The position numbers and the translations under genes were made by a program. DNA of 64,000 bases from NCBI RefSeq assembly GCF_000224145.3, contig NC_020167.2, positions 2,013,446-2,077,445 of the forward strand, given 5' to 3'. How positions within the stretch are numbered: the stretch's first letter is position 1; every line of letters starts with the position of its first letter. Below the pieces are notes generated by a model. That model did no database searches. It saw only the letters and a list, made by a program, of their open reading frames with translations, and had not been told where the DNA came from. Positions 45,911 through 57,500 of the stretch are shown here, piece by piece. Source of the DNA: Ciona intestinalis (Eukaryota > Chordata > Ascidiacea > Phlebobranchia > Cionidae).

Positions 45911-46096
45911 TGTAGTTGGGTGGGGGCGATGGGACACCTTTTTATTCTATTTTCTCGTCCTATTTGGTAGTAAACAAATTATAAAACCGCATCCCCAGGA
46001 CTTCCATACCGTTGGTAATTGTTTAAAACACAATCAGGATATAGTTGGATATTAGGTTCTAACTGCTAAAGGTTTTCATCTTCCCCAACCCTACTT
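45911..46096. mobile_element. MITE
   Basis: Left TAGTTGGGTGGGGGCGATGG, internal TCTCGTCCTATTTGGTAGTA, right TTTTCATCTTCCCCAACCCT. Confidence 0.9.
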
Positions 46097-46195
46097 TTAT
46101 AGCTCTTAGTAAGTCTATTTATATACTTGGGTATGTATCAACAGAGTCACTTAATATAACAAACAATCAACGTGGCAGTTTTCACTTCACAATGT

Positions 46196-46372
46196 TGGCT
46201 TGCAGTGACCATATAGATCCTTTTTCGTCGAACTGTTGTTCTTGATTGTTGAGCACGTAAGTGGTCATATAGATCCTTTTTCGTCGAACAGTTATTCTTT
46301 TTGTTGTTGCTTGTTGTTTTTGTGCGTCTTTTTGAGCACGTTAGTGGCTATATAGATCTTTGTTTTTTTGCG
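46196..46372 (+). repeat. short dispersed repeat, three tandem units
   Basis: Units of ~50-75 bp, each with AGTGGTCATATAGATCCTTT, TTTCGTCGAACTGTTGTTCT and GAGCACGT. The third unit is shortened by T-rich expansion. Same family as 21322-21440 and 53738-53790. Confidence 0.75.
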
Positions 46373-46834
46373 CAGCTTTTTTCCACACTTATGTCAGTTC
46401 TTAATTCTAGCGTTTATTCTCATTCTCTTGATTTTAAATCAAATCAGAATAGCCTACATCTATAATTTTTAAACTAAACTTTCAGATTTAAAACCGCGTG
46501 ATTAGCGAAAAAATTACTCGTGATTACTGTCCTCATGTAGTTTAACATAACAGTAACACTGCTGTCTGGGAGTTTGGGGGGCACGGCAGCACGTGTGTTG
46601 GTGTTGGTGAGATAATAAATCCACACAACCATTCACGACTGAATTTAAATAATACCATTTAGGTGGAGACGCATTAAATGCACTACTCAGCTACTCTTAT
46701 ACCTTAATTGGACTTAATCTATTTCGTAAACTCACTAGAGAAATCATATTCAGGGTACACCTACTGTTTAATTTTGCGACATCCAGATAAGAAAATCTTT
46801 TAGAGCCAATACAGTATTACGTAAAAGAAAGTAA

Positions 46835-47060
46835 ATTAGGGGGAAAGATTGAACTTAAAACAAATTTAGGGTTTAGAAACTCTAAAACACATCGGTATTT
46901 TGTTTTCTGTTTTAAAAAGTCCAAAACAAAAACTGGAAGCGGATAATTTGTGACATTTTAGTCATTTAATAGGGGTAATTTTAGTATTTTAAAGAATCCA
47001 TTAAAGATAAATAAAAGCTATTTTACTCCTTCCCACAAATGAAAAACGCAAACAAAACTT
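46835..47060. repeat. unknown dispersed repeat, copy B
   Basis: Copy of 45480-45790 in the same orientation: GCGGATAATTTGTGACATTT, TAGTCATTTAATAGGGGTAA, AAGCTATTTTACTCCTTCCC, then CGCAAACAAAACT. The 3' third is missing. Confidence 0.65.
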
Positions 47061-47189
47061 AACAAGTTCGTTTAAACCCATTGGGTTATTTTATATTTAT
47101 TTTCTAAAGATGTTTGACAGGGTACAATAAGCAAATGTTTAAATTATACGTGCTCATCCATTAGAGATTTGCTCCTTTGTTTTTATCAG

Positions 47190-47264
47190 CGTTAGATGTG
47201 GTACTATTTCAATCGCTATCGCGTTTCACTTCGACAATCCGCCCTTTTGGACCTGCAGCATGCA
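47190..47264 (+). other. candidate non-coding 5' exon
   Basis: Framed by a strong acceptor (TTTGTTTTTATCAG) and a consensus donor (GCA|GTAAGT). It could splice to the acceptor GGTATCTAG at ~47895-47903, just upstream of the transporter ATG. No RNA evidence; the coding frame is not conserved with anything I recognise. Confidence 0.3.
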
Positions 47265-47397
47265 GTAAGTATAATTAACATTTTTGCTTTGTCGCAATAG
47301 ATAGTTTGGTTGCGGTGCAGCAGTAGTTACTTTGGTAGATCGTTTACTTTTATAGGTTGGAATGTGTTATTGCTTATTATCGTTTGCAGATATTCAT

Positions 47398-47549
47398 CAT
47401 TTAGTTCGTCAAACATTAATAAACAAAGGTTTAGTGCATTAAAGCCACGAAACAAAAGCGTCGCACTAGAGAATACATATGTAACACAAATGGGAAAAGA
47501 AAAAAAAAGCGAAAACATGTCCCGTTTTACCTCATTCCACCATACTAAA
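47398..47549. mobile_element. degenerate MITE remnant
   Basis: Right part only: CAAATGGGAAAAGAAAAAAA, ACATGTCCCGTTTTACCTC and ATTCCACCATACTA match the family's 3' half. Confidence 0.5.
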
Positions 47550-47928
47550 AATGAACGCGCTTTAAGCGCCTTGTACGAATCGTATCAAATAATTATGCAG
47601 CTTGACCATCAGAATAAAACACAACACCTCGATCATGTTCGTTCGTCGATTTCTAAGAAGGAAAGCCGCCGCAGTTGCAGCTTTAGCTCATAAACATCCA
47701 TCCTATCGTACGGGGAACGTTCTTGTGTGCTTGGGCAGCTGTAGTCTTGAGCTGTCGCTAGTAAATTGACGCATTTGGCAACATAATTTCCTGCCATAAG
47801 AGTAATACGCTAATGCATTCCTAAATACGATGCAGTGCAAACCACTTTGTTTTGACAGTCATATAGTGTCCAGCCAGTCTAATTAAAAACGTATCTGGTA
47901 TCTAGGCAAAAAGTATAGCTGACCAAGA

Positions 47929-50845
47929 ATGGAGAAGAATGAAAAGTGCAGTGGTAACGAACCATTGGAGTTACGACGCAAAATTGGTTTCTGGAGAGGT
48001 GTGTCAGTTATTTCTGGTCTTATCATCGGTTCCGGTATATTTATTTCACCTGTTGGAGTGTTAGGTAAGTGTTTCCATTTAAACAAAATCCTGTGCGATA
48101 GGAAAAAAAACATGAAGGTAAATGGGAAATTCCGTCGGTTGCAGATGCGGCTAACAACAGCATCGGAATCAGTCTAATAGTTTGGCTTGCCGGAGGCTTG
48201 ATTGCCATGTCCTCCAGTCTATGTTTTTGCGAACTTGCCCTCTCAATTCAACAATCAGGGGGGAATCTTCCAATTTTCAGTCTTGCGTATCATCCAGTTG
48301 TGGGCTTTGTTTATATTTGGAAAATGCTTATAGCACCCTTGTTTGATTCGGTGTCGCTGCTTGCTTTCGGCAGGTACGCCACGGAAGCATTTTTTGGATG
48401 TAACCCTCCAGTCTCTGCAACAAAGCTGGTGGCTTTGTGTCTTATGTTTAGCATCGTCTTTATCAACTGCAAAAGTGTGTCTGCGACTCTAAAGGTATGG
48501 ATTGCATTAAACTGTCACTGAAGTCACTTTAACAAAACGCGAACGATCGTATAACCAACGTGTTATGCCTTAAAGTTTCAGATGGTTTTTACTGGTTGTA
48601 AGTACGCTGCCTTGAGTGCAATATGCTTCGGAGGAATCTATCGATTAATTAACGCAGATCCTGTTGGCATTCATAACTTCTCTCACATTTTTGATCCTGA
48701 ACCAATCAAAAACATCGAATGGGGGCGATTTACGTTGGCATTTTACAAGGTTACGATATACGTTGTATATTTGTTTAAAAGATAAAACACACCCATTCAC
48801 CCAAATGACATTTCTTCAAATTTGCAGATATCATGGCCATATTCAGGCTTTTCTGGATTAGCTTTTCTTGTTGAGGAAGTTAAAAACCCGGAAAAGACTC
48901 TTCCACGTGCAACAATTTTTGCGGTTTCTTTAGTAACTATTTTCTACATATTCGTAAACGTTGGCTACTTTGCAGGTTCGTGTATTTCATAAATTTCCAT
49001 TGGAAAAAGGACCTACAGTGTATGTTAATAGTAAATACTGTATTATATAGTCGGGTTGGGAAGATTGGACACATTTTCATTTTATTTTCTCGTCCCATTT
49101 GGCAGTAAACAAAGGATATTCAAAGAAATATAAAACCATATTCTTATAACTTCCACTGACAGCTGTTAGTTGTTTAAAACGCGATCAGGATGTTGGAGTA
49201 TTATGTGCCGTTTTTCCCGACCGACTATATATATCATATGTTCATTGTACAACATGACATAACATTAATATATCTATTTGGTAACGATGATTGCAGCAGC
49301 ATAGAAAAACGAAAAAAATAGAAGGCAAAAAATGCAGTTGTCATAACACGCTTAATTAAGATACTAAATAATTACAGCCCTTAGTTAAATAGAAAGCATG
49401 GCTGTTACGCCCAATAAATATTATTTATGATAAGACGTTTAAATAAATTCAAAAGATTGTCTTATTGGAAGCAAAGGGGAGGCCAATACATCATCGTCAA
49501 TACAATTACCACAATTTCCGACGGAAATGCTGCAGTTCGAATAACAGATCCATTTTACTACGGTTCCAATAACATGCTACAGTAAAACGTTAACTGATTA
49601 CGTTAACTGATTATAAAGGCAATAAGGCATGTCTCATATAACAGTGTTGTCGCCAATCGAAGTTCTCTCTTCGGAAGCAGTGGCTGCTACGTTTTCGTAC
49701 AAGCTGGTGGGAAGCTTACCATGGTTGATTCCATTGCTTGTCGCAATCTCTACTATCGGGTCTTACAACACTAGCATCCTCGCATTCTCACGGTGTGCGT
49801 TTGTTGCCGGTAGAAATGGACAGCTACCTAAGGTATGGTAGACTAATCAATGTGGTTTACATTGTACAATGAACATCGTACAATACAGATTGTTCAGTAC
49901 ATTTTCGAAAACCGTTTACAGTGCAATATATTGCGTTGAACAGTAAGATAATGCATCTTGCGGTTCAGTTGCTTTACAATGTAAATAGTAGGGTGAGAGA
50001 AGATGGGACACCTTTAACGCATAATATCCAATTATCCTGTTCGTGTTTTGAACGAACAGCGATCTATAGGAAAAAAGAGCATACGGTTTAATGAAATATG
50101 AATGTTCTTTGTTTACTACCAAATGGGACGAAAAAATAGAGTGAAAGATGTCCCATCTCCCCCCTCCATATGTCATCATCATTTTACCAGCTCTTTGAAA
50201 TGGTCCACATTCACAACTTGACACCTGCTCCAGCTATTGTGGTGACTTGTGTGTTTTCAATCACACTTATTGCAATCGGTGAGTTGGATCCACTGATTGA
50301 TGCGCTTGGGTTCACGGGTTGGCTTCACTACTTTATGAACGCAGCTGCCGTGCTTGTGCTGAGAAAACGTAGACCTGATCTTCCACGAACCTTTTAAGGT
50401 GAGTGTAAGTCTTATAAAACAGATGTAACTTTGTAGGTGATTACTTTTGGTAATTTTTAAATGTATGGCTGCCAAGTACGTAATTGCTGGGCTGTTAAAC
50501 GACTGCACAAGAAAATGGTAGCAGGGTCGTACTTCGTACTTTCTTTGCTACAGGCAGGGCCGCTAACATCTGCGCGACGGCACCGGATATTAAAACGTTT
50601 TATTGTCTCAGGTTCCAACGTTCATTCCCCTGATGATCTGCTGCATCTCGATAGTGTTTATCATCTGCCCAATAATACAAAACCCTCATTTCCTATATTT
50701 CTACTCTATTATTCTGATGGGAGTCGGCGTTATAGTCTACCATTTATTTGTTGTAAAGAAACTGGAACCTTCTTTCTACCCCGCTATACAGGACTTTTTA
50801 CAGCGATGTTTTCAACTTGCACTGCCGGACACTAAAATTGCTTAA
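47929..50845 (+). CDS. SLC7-family amino acid transporter (light-chain type), 7 exons, frame broken at exon 6 end
   Basis: Predicted 12-TM exchanger of neutral/cationic amino acids at the plasma membrane, normally paired with an SLC3 heavy chain. Exons: 47929-48064, 48145-48494, 48582-48749, 48828-48975, 49645-49832, 50191-50398, 50612-50845. TM1 carries the substrate-binding motif SGLIIGSGIFISP. Other signs are GLIAMSSSLCFCELAL, FLVEEVKNPEKTLPRA, FSRCAFVAGRNGQLPK and LPRTF. Exon 6 is 208 bases: a fourth T (50392-50395) makes TTT TAA instead of TTT AAG before the donor, so the literal frame stops before TM11-12. The last exon continues perfectly in the expected frame (VPTFIPL..), which suggests a sequencing slip or a recent null allele. 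Without the extra base the product is ~476 aa, normal for the family. SLC7A9-like is a guess. Confidence 0.85.
49047..49232. mobile_element. MITE
   Basis: Transporter intron 4. Left TAGTCGGGTTGGGAAGATTG, internal TCTCGTCCCATTTGGCAGTA, right end TTTTTCCCGACCGACTATA. Confidence 0.88.
49285..49380. repeat. dispersed repeat fragment
   Basis: Weak similarity to 45650-45780: GTAACGATGATTGCAGCAGC region, AAAATAGAAGGCAAAAAATG, and AACACGCTTAATTAAGAT versus AACACGCTTACAGGTAAA. Confidence 0.35.
49983..50171. mobile_element. MITE
   Basis: Transporter intron 5. Left TAGTAGGGTGAGAGAAGATG, right GATGTCCCATCTCCCCCCTCC; its end is 19 bases before exon 6. Confidence 0.9.
50405..50588 (-). mobile_element. 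SINE, minus orientation, in the last transporter intron
   Basis: GTAACTTTGTAGGTGATTAC-like tail region, TGTATGGCTGCCAAGTACG, and the head complement AGGGCCGCTAACATCTGCGC followed by ACGGCACCGG. Diverged in the middle. Confidence 0.6.
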
Positions 50846-51033
50846 CTGCCCTAAAACTTCTAAGCTTATCGTTGCTGCTTAAAACACATAAACAGTTCAG
50901 TGTTTGTAGAGTTATTGACCCATATTGTGACTCATATACAGCGCTCGTATGATCACAGTACGCTCATGGAATTAAAAAAAAAAAAACGAAAAAAAAACAA
51001 AATAACCTAAAATCTCCTCGTAGACATGCAAAA

Positions 51034-53669
51034 TCAGGTACCATCTTCGTTGTCAGAGTCTGGCGCTAGTACTAAGACTGTACGGTCTAAATCGTTGGGT
51101 TGAGTGGCTGCGAAAAATACGGTTTTAACGTTTTTAAAACACGGCTGCTTTGGTGAAGGCGAGTTAAACCCTTCGTAACGGGTTGCGTTTGTCTGTTCAC
51201 CCCCTTGCAGCGGTATTTCTGGGCTCACGTCATGTTCCGAATTAATTGAATCACAATCTTTCGGCTGCGGCAGCTTTGTCGGCTGCGGCTTTGCGTTCGT
51301 CTTTTGAGCGGAGACCTTCCGAAGAGGTTTTGGAGCTACTTTTGATCTGGAAGGTTTCACAAAACTCCGCTTGTTAGTCGTGGGGAATGTTGTGTTGGTG
51401 GTAAAGTTTGCAGTCGCGTTTGAATGCTGGGAATTTTTATCCGTAGCAATAGTAGCAATCACGAAGTTTGCACGAAAATATCCATTATGCCCGAGACTGA
51501 AGATTATAGGCTTTCCACCAACCTCAAAATGTATATTCACTGGCATTGCTGCTACCTCACAAAAAGCAAGGATTGCACGAACATCTTTCAAGCAGAAAGT
51601 GACGTCTGTGTCAACACCGATCTGAAAACAAACACAAAATTAAAGTGGCACAGATCATAGTAGCATATAAAACGGTTGTTGTGAATATGTGTCCTTGAAA
51701 ATTTACTTTTATCAATCTATTTTTATTCAAAACCAGTGGTTTTTTGAACCACACCTTTCAGTTCCCCTTACTTTTCTGGCTGTCTTAATGGCCACAGTTA
51801 TAAAAATGCAGTCATACGAAAAGTAAAACTACATTGCACCATACCTTAAGCTGCCATGTTAAGTAAGAATAAATGAAATTGAGAACTGTGTCTTTTCTAG
51901 GCCTTTAACTACATATTTCATGTTACAGGATTTTATCATGCAGGACTTTCATAACAATATTTTGCAGGAATCTGAAACTTAGGTTTTCATTTTGCCCAAC
52001 TTTTAACCAAACAGAATCAAAAATGTAAATGTAGTGTAAAATGAAACAAAATTTCAGGCATAGAACAGAGGCCAAAATAATAGTTAACTTGGTTAGTGGT
52101 TACACAAAATTAAATTTCTCATTTTTTTATAGCAAATATCAAAAACTATTAATAGTCCTGTCCACATACAAAATACAAACCATTACAAATAGAAATAAAT
52201 AATCAGAATCCAGAACATGAATCCATTAAAGCATCAAGTTAACATCACCTGGTATTGTGAAAACTCTTCTGGGTTAAGGGAAACCTCAGTTTTCATCAGT
52301 TGAGCAATTTCATCACTTTCATCATCTGAGTAACTTCTCAACACAACTTTACAAGGTGAAACTAGCATCGTTATTTCTTCCAGACTGGACGAGAAATTAA
52401 TCACAACATCCGATAAAACTTTATGGTCACATTTTAAAACATTAGGTGAAAGATCTTTTGCAAAAATCGCCTGAAATATAAAATTGACAAAAAAATTAAA
52501 TTTATTTGTTCAGTTGTTCAATTTTTATTAAATTTTAGTACTAGTAATAAAACTGTTACATCAAACGTACAAAATGATGGGAGTTATTAAGCCAATAAGA
52601 ATACAATGTATTTGTACATGTCATTTAACCAATCATTCATACACTGTCACTGACTTATGACTAAAAAGCAAAAACCCACAATGAAACACGCAAACACCCC
52701 AATTAACAAAACGATTTTAACCCCTACTAACTTGGTGCATAACCTCTACCCTATAAAGATTAGTTACAAACAATTGTACATTAACCTGTAATGATTCACA
52801 TTCTTGAAATGTGAGGTGATGTGTTTTAGTGATACCATGCTTGCATTTCAGTTGAAACACAAGTCTGCACTCATCACCATCAAGGTCAATATCACATGTT
52901 TCCACTGATCTTTCTATGTTTGCAAGTGATTTGAACACTGAAAAGTAAGCATTAAGCCCATTATTACAGGTAAAGTATTTTAGAGTTACTTAATACTAGC
53001 TAATCTAAGGATGGTGTATGAATGAATGAATAAAGGTAACTTATTATATCCCTGTGTGGCCCTGTGGCCGGAAAACGACAGTCATTATAATTTGGGTGTA
53101 CTGTTTTATACACCTCATGCATGCTTATGAGTTACCACTTATATTACTTTGAGAGTGATTATTTTTTGGTGGCTTTTATTCTTTTTAAGTATGGCTGATA
53201 ATTTGAACAACCAATTAGTGACCACTGGGTTGAAGCAATTAACCATTACCCCGAGTTAGAGGCAGTCCCGCTAACTACGGTGCCACAGCACCGGCCTATG
53301 ATATATTGGCACTTGTTACTGGTCACATAAAAGTGTTGATCCTAAAATGTTACTACTTTTAATTTAAAAAAAAACTTGACTACATGTTTAAATCTTACCT
53401 TGAAGTAAAGTCTTTAAAGCAACTTTGCATCTGGTAATTGGTAAGTTGTCGTCGTCCACAGTTAGGTCGATATCCGACCCTGCATTGTATACTTGAAACA
53501 AAGGTTTCATAAAAAGGATACTGACGTATGCTGATCTTGACGAATTAACCGTTTTGAGTGCGAGACCGGTATCCAGAGGCTCAAAGTAAACATAGTGACC
53601 AAGTTTCGCAAGGCAATGTATCGCTTTTGCAAACAACTTAACGTTTGCTCCTGGCAAAACACACTTCAT
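51034..53669 (-). CDS. RAD9: checkpoint clamp protein RAD9, 4 exons, complete
   Basis: Subunit of the 9-1-1 (RAD9-HUS1-RAD1) DNA-damage clamp in the nucleus. Exons (minus): 53399-53669, 52786-52937, 52249-52470, 51034-51621; 410 aa (human RAD9A 391). The PCNA-like double fold is seen in MKCVLPGANVKLFAKAI, TVNSSRSAYVSILF, HHLTFQECESLQ, LRSYSDDE and the second-lobe VTFCLKDVRAILAFCE. The last ~130 residues are a polar tail (TNTTFPTTNKRSF..) ending LAPDSDNEDGT, an acidic Ser-Asp site placed like the CK2-phosphorylated TopBP1-binding serine of human RAD9A. The ATG at 53669 (MKCV) matches family N-termini; an in-frame ATG at 53690 would add seven residues and is less likely. Intron 1 contains a minus-oriented SINE. 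Confidence 0.93.
53025..53297 (-). mobile_element. tRNA-derived SINE in RAD9 intron 1
   Basis: Nearly full length in minus orientation. Starts TGAATGAATGAATAAAGGTA (complement of the ATTC tail), then GGCCGGAAAACGACAGTCAT, ACCACTGGGTTGAAGCAATT, and ends GTGCCACAGCACCGG (head). Confidence 0.88.
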
Positions 53670-54289
53670 GTTTTGGAACTCGATTAACAAACCCGCCAGA
53701 TAATGAATTTGTCACGTGACAAAAACAGCATTTTATTGGGCACGTTAGTGGTCCAATAGATTCTTTTTCGTCGAGCACCTGTTCATGTGATCATGTCTTT
53801 GTTACAAAAGTTAGTTGCTTTATATATTTATTTTGAGTACGTAGTATCGATCCTTGGAACAAATACCAATTCCATAGAGATTATTTATAAATATTTTTTT
53901 TTGTTTTTTGAATATTTGGTGGTAGTTATAAATTACATTTTTTGAGCATCTCTATCTATATACAACTTTATCATTTGTTATTGGTATGCCGCTATAATTC
54001 TTTATTCGGCAACATACAACAAGGGACAAGGCTACGAAACGGGGCAAAACGCCAAGATACATAAAACGCAATATAACACGCCCGTGATATAAAACAAAAT
54101 ATTTAAAACACAACGGTACAAAAAGCAATCATTTTACATTTTAAAAACAGAACATTCACAGAAATAGAAAACTGTTTCTCTTAATGCACATAAAGTACCT
54201 CTTAACCTTAATATTTCCATATAACATATATTATCAATGCTTTGGTACATACCATTATGCAACAACTCTAGTAATTCAGTTACCTAGAG
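53670..54289. other. RAD9 upstream / FUT8 downstream spacer
   Basis: A+T-rich. The only recognisable content is one unit of the short dispersed repeat at 53738-53790. The RAD9 promoter is expected here; no TATA box or RNA gene identified. Confidence 0.4.
53738..53790 (+). repeat. short dispersed repeat, single unit
   Basis: GGGCACGTTAGTGGTCCAAT, AGATTCTTTTTCGTCGAGCA and CTGTTCAT; third site of the family seen at 21322 and 46196. Confidence 0.7.
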
Positions 54290-54485
54290 TTGCGGTAGGG
54301 TGAAGGAAGACGGCACATTTTAGCACATAATTTCCCCATAACTTGATCATCTTTTAAACAATTAACAACCGTCTATAGGTGTACGAGCATACAGTTTTAT
54401 AATTTAATGAATGTTCTTTGTTTACTACTATATGGGACAAGAAAATGGAATAAAAGGCTGTTCCATCCTCCTCACCATACTATAT
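54290..54485. mobile_element. MITE in the FUT8 3' region
   Basis: Left GCGGTAGGGTGAAGGAAGAC, right GCTGTTCCATCCTCCTCACC; ends ~31 bases past the FUT8 stop codon, so probably transcribed in its 3' UTR. Confidence 0.88.
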
Positions 54486-54515
54486 ATTACTCACACCAGT
54501 ATTGCATTCTCCAAA

Positions 54516-57500
54516 CTAAACAGTTGTATCAGAGAAACTATTAAAAAAGCTTGGGTAAACTATTGCCTGATTTTTTCGCTTCAATTTGAAAACAGGAACA
54601 AGACCAGTAGCATTTGTACGTTGGTTCTCACCAAAAACATATTGGCTGTCAGACATTAGCCCCTCCACTTTAACCATGTCCCCAACTTGCAGTTCCATTT
54701 CTGCGAACGAACTGTGTGTGTGATTGAATTGAGACATGTATTCCATCAAATATTGGTCGTCAATTCCATATTCTATGTCAAGCGAGTAGAATTTATCTGT
54801 TGCATCAACATGATAAGTCTGCATCAGTTCATATGCCAGTCGACTCAGCTGTTTAAAAGTTATAAAAAAGAAATGAATCATTGTTAATATAAGGTGTTAA
54901 AATTGATCATATACTATATGTTTTACAAAAAGCTGAATCGGTTTCTCTACTACAATGCTGTATATGTACAACAAGAAGTTTGCGTACCGTTGTTGAAATA
55001 ACTATTTCTGATTATTTAAGAAACTGCTTAAACTGTACCTCAGAAGATAATGTCCCAACAATGTAATTACACTTGGCAAGCATGTTTACATCAGTTATAA
55101 CTTCAAAAAATCCTTCAGTTGATCTGCGATGCTTAATTTTGTTTGATCTTACTGCAAATGATTTATTTCCAAAAAACTCAAACTCCGGAAAGCTGAAAAC
55201 AATATGGATGTTTTAAAAATTTCTCACAGTAATATTGGAATAATTGCAAAACAGAACATATTTACTATATGTATACAACACAAGAATTAATTAATTGAAT
55301 GTAACTTGCTTTGTCTTCGGGTGGCCAGAAAACGACAGTTGTCAGAACATGGGTGTTCACAAATGTAACTTTGTAGATGGTTTGTTGTTATTTTTGGATT
55401 TTTATTTTTGTGTATGGTTGATTATTAGTGACTACTGGCTTGGAGCAATTGCCCTTGAGTGTGTGGCCTAAGTAGAAATATGCCAACAATAGTAGCAGCA
55501 ACGAGCCTTGAACCCACCATCTTGGTAGAAGCACGCCCGCTAACCAACTTACCGCAGTGGAATTTCATGTATAAGTGATAATTCATAAGGACAAAAATTG
55601 TTCAGACTTTTTGAGTGATTAGGCTGTTTCAAATCTTATTTAATACACAATAAATTAACTTCATTTATACAGAACAGTTAAATATAAATCTATACATCTC
55701 TTCTAGCAAGTGATTTACAAAATTTCGTACCTTTTGGTTTCTTCCCAAACTGTTGGGTCATCCATTGCAAGATATATTCGTCTCTTTACCTTAACATCAA
55801 TCTCATCTCTCATTTGCCTCATTTCATATCTATCATACCAATCTATTACAGGTTTCATGTACGCACTCAATGGTTGAAAAACTGTATGTTCCTCCTCAGA
55901 GCTGAGCTTGTCTGATCGGCGAACATGTATTCTGTGCAAAGTACATTTAAATCAATGGCATAGAACAATTAGTGAACAAAGTACATTTAAATCAATGGCA
56001 TAGAACAATTAGTGATGACAAATATAACAAAAATTGCACATATATCAACATTTACCCAACAATAGGCAGTTGAAAATTAACTTTTTCCTCCATGATTGTA
56101 AGTCTGTTCTTCATCATAATATTTGGCCGTGTGATGTACCAGACTACTTGACTTGCAAACCACAAAAATGGGTGGCTGTGAAATTTCTCAATCACCGGCA
56201 GCAAGTTAGAAGGAACAGCTTGTGGTCTGTAGATGCTGTTGTAATCATACGAATCTTTGATGTAAACACAGGATTCATTCCGTGAGGTTTCATCATCTGA
56301 AATGGAAGGTGAACAATAAATGTTAATAAGAGACATTGAAAAGTAAGAGACGTTAATCATGTCTTATATAATTAGTATGTAAAACTGCAAAAACATACAC
56401 AAATGTATACAAAACGTATTTGCGAAAAAGTTACAATGTAATTCTAATTAAAAATTTAAAATAACCTATTAATTGCTTCCATTTTTCTGTTGAACGAGGT
56501 TTTTGGCAATTTTCACTCAGTGGCAAAAATCCAGCTTCCAACCCGTCCATTGAATAAGTCATGCCCTTTGAGTAGTAAAATAAAGTTCTTTCTTGACCCA
56601 GGGCAACGAGAAACTTGGTGAAAATATTATGAACTTCGCAACCAAGACCTCAGCCACTCTACTTGGTAAAAAGTTGGGGTGAAGTTTGGTTACATTTCGA
56701 CGGATTCTGAAATAAAAATAAAGTTCAAACAATATGCCTTCTACTTATCCAACTTTTGTGTGTAATCAGGCCTCAGTAACTGTAAGCTATTTTATAAAAC
56801 AAAGGATTTAAATGCAATTAGATTTTAAAAGTTTTGCCACTATTGTATTTTTGTAAAGGCACTCCGATTTAAATCAAGCCTGCATGTTATCAGTTTGTTG
56901 TTACTACCTGCAGTCGCCATAATTCACTTTGAACATAGACAGAGAGGTTGTTTGAAAGCGATTCCTGCCAAGGTTCTTCAAAACTTAAAAGGTCTTCTAT
57001 TTCAATCATAAGCGCACTAGGCAACAAAACATTTTGTAAAAAAAAACAATTTTATCTAGTTACTGAAAATAAGTTGCTTACTTTTGATAGTAGAGGCAAC
57101 TTAGTTAAACGTACTTGTGTCTTTCATTTAATCTTAATAAAGCTCCATGTACATCTTCTGTGGAGTTCAAATTATCAAATTCATATTGCAGAGCATTCCA
57201 CATCTCCAAAATGTCCTTTCGAATTTGTCTTGTTAGAATTACTCTTTCAAAAACTTCAGCTGGCACTTCTGTTTAATGCAGCGACAAATAAGTTAAAAAC
57301 AAAATAAACGACCAATCAACAAATTAGCATCAATACAATATTTGGTATATACAGTACCTGGAGAAGTTCTCATTTTTTCCAGTTTTTCAAGGAACCCATC
57401 ATTTAGTTCATATTTTGTGCAGTTACAAGTACTCAGTTGAGGAAGAATTTCCCTATAATTGGCAAATAAGGTGTTACTAAGTAAAATTAGTTTACATAAG

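Larger units (their letters stand above)
44008..47928. other. 3.9 kb divergent intergenic region
   Basis: Between the starts of the Kelch gene (minus) and the amino acid transporter (plus). It holds MITEs (44531-44730, 45911-46096, fragments at 44763 and 47398), two copies of an unknown ~250 bp repeat (45480-45790, 46835-47060), the short tandem repeat at 46196-46372 and a candidate UTR exon (47190-47264). The 127-codon ORF at 47310-47693 overlaps MITE-derived sequence and is not supported as a gene. Confidence 0.55.

Noticed and set aside
47310..47693. 127-codon plus-strand ORF with a hydrophobic N-terminal stretch
   Set aside because: Its second half overlaps a degenerate MITE (47398-47549) and has no family resemblance; codon use looks random.
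56650..56652. Selenocysteine decoding of the FUT8 TGA
   Set aside because: Attractive because TGA replaces a Cys, but a TAG sits three codons upstream and no SECIS was recognised, so error or mutation is simpler.
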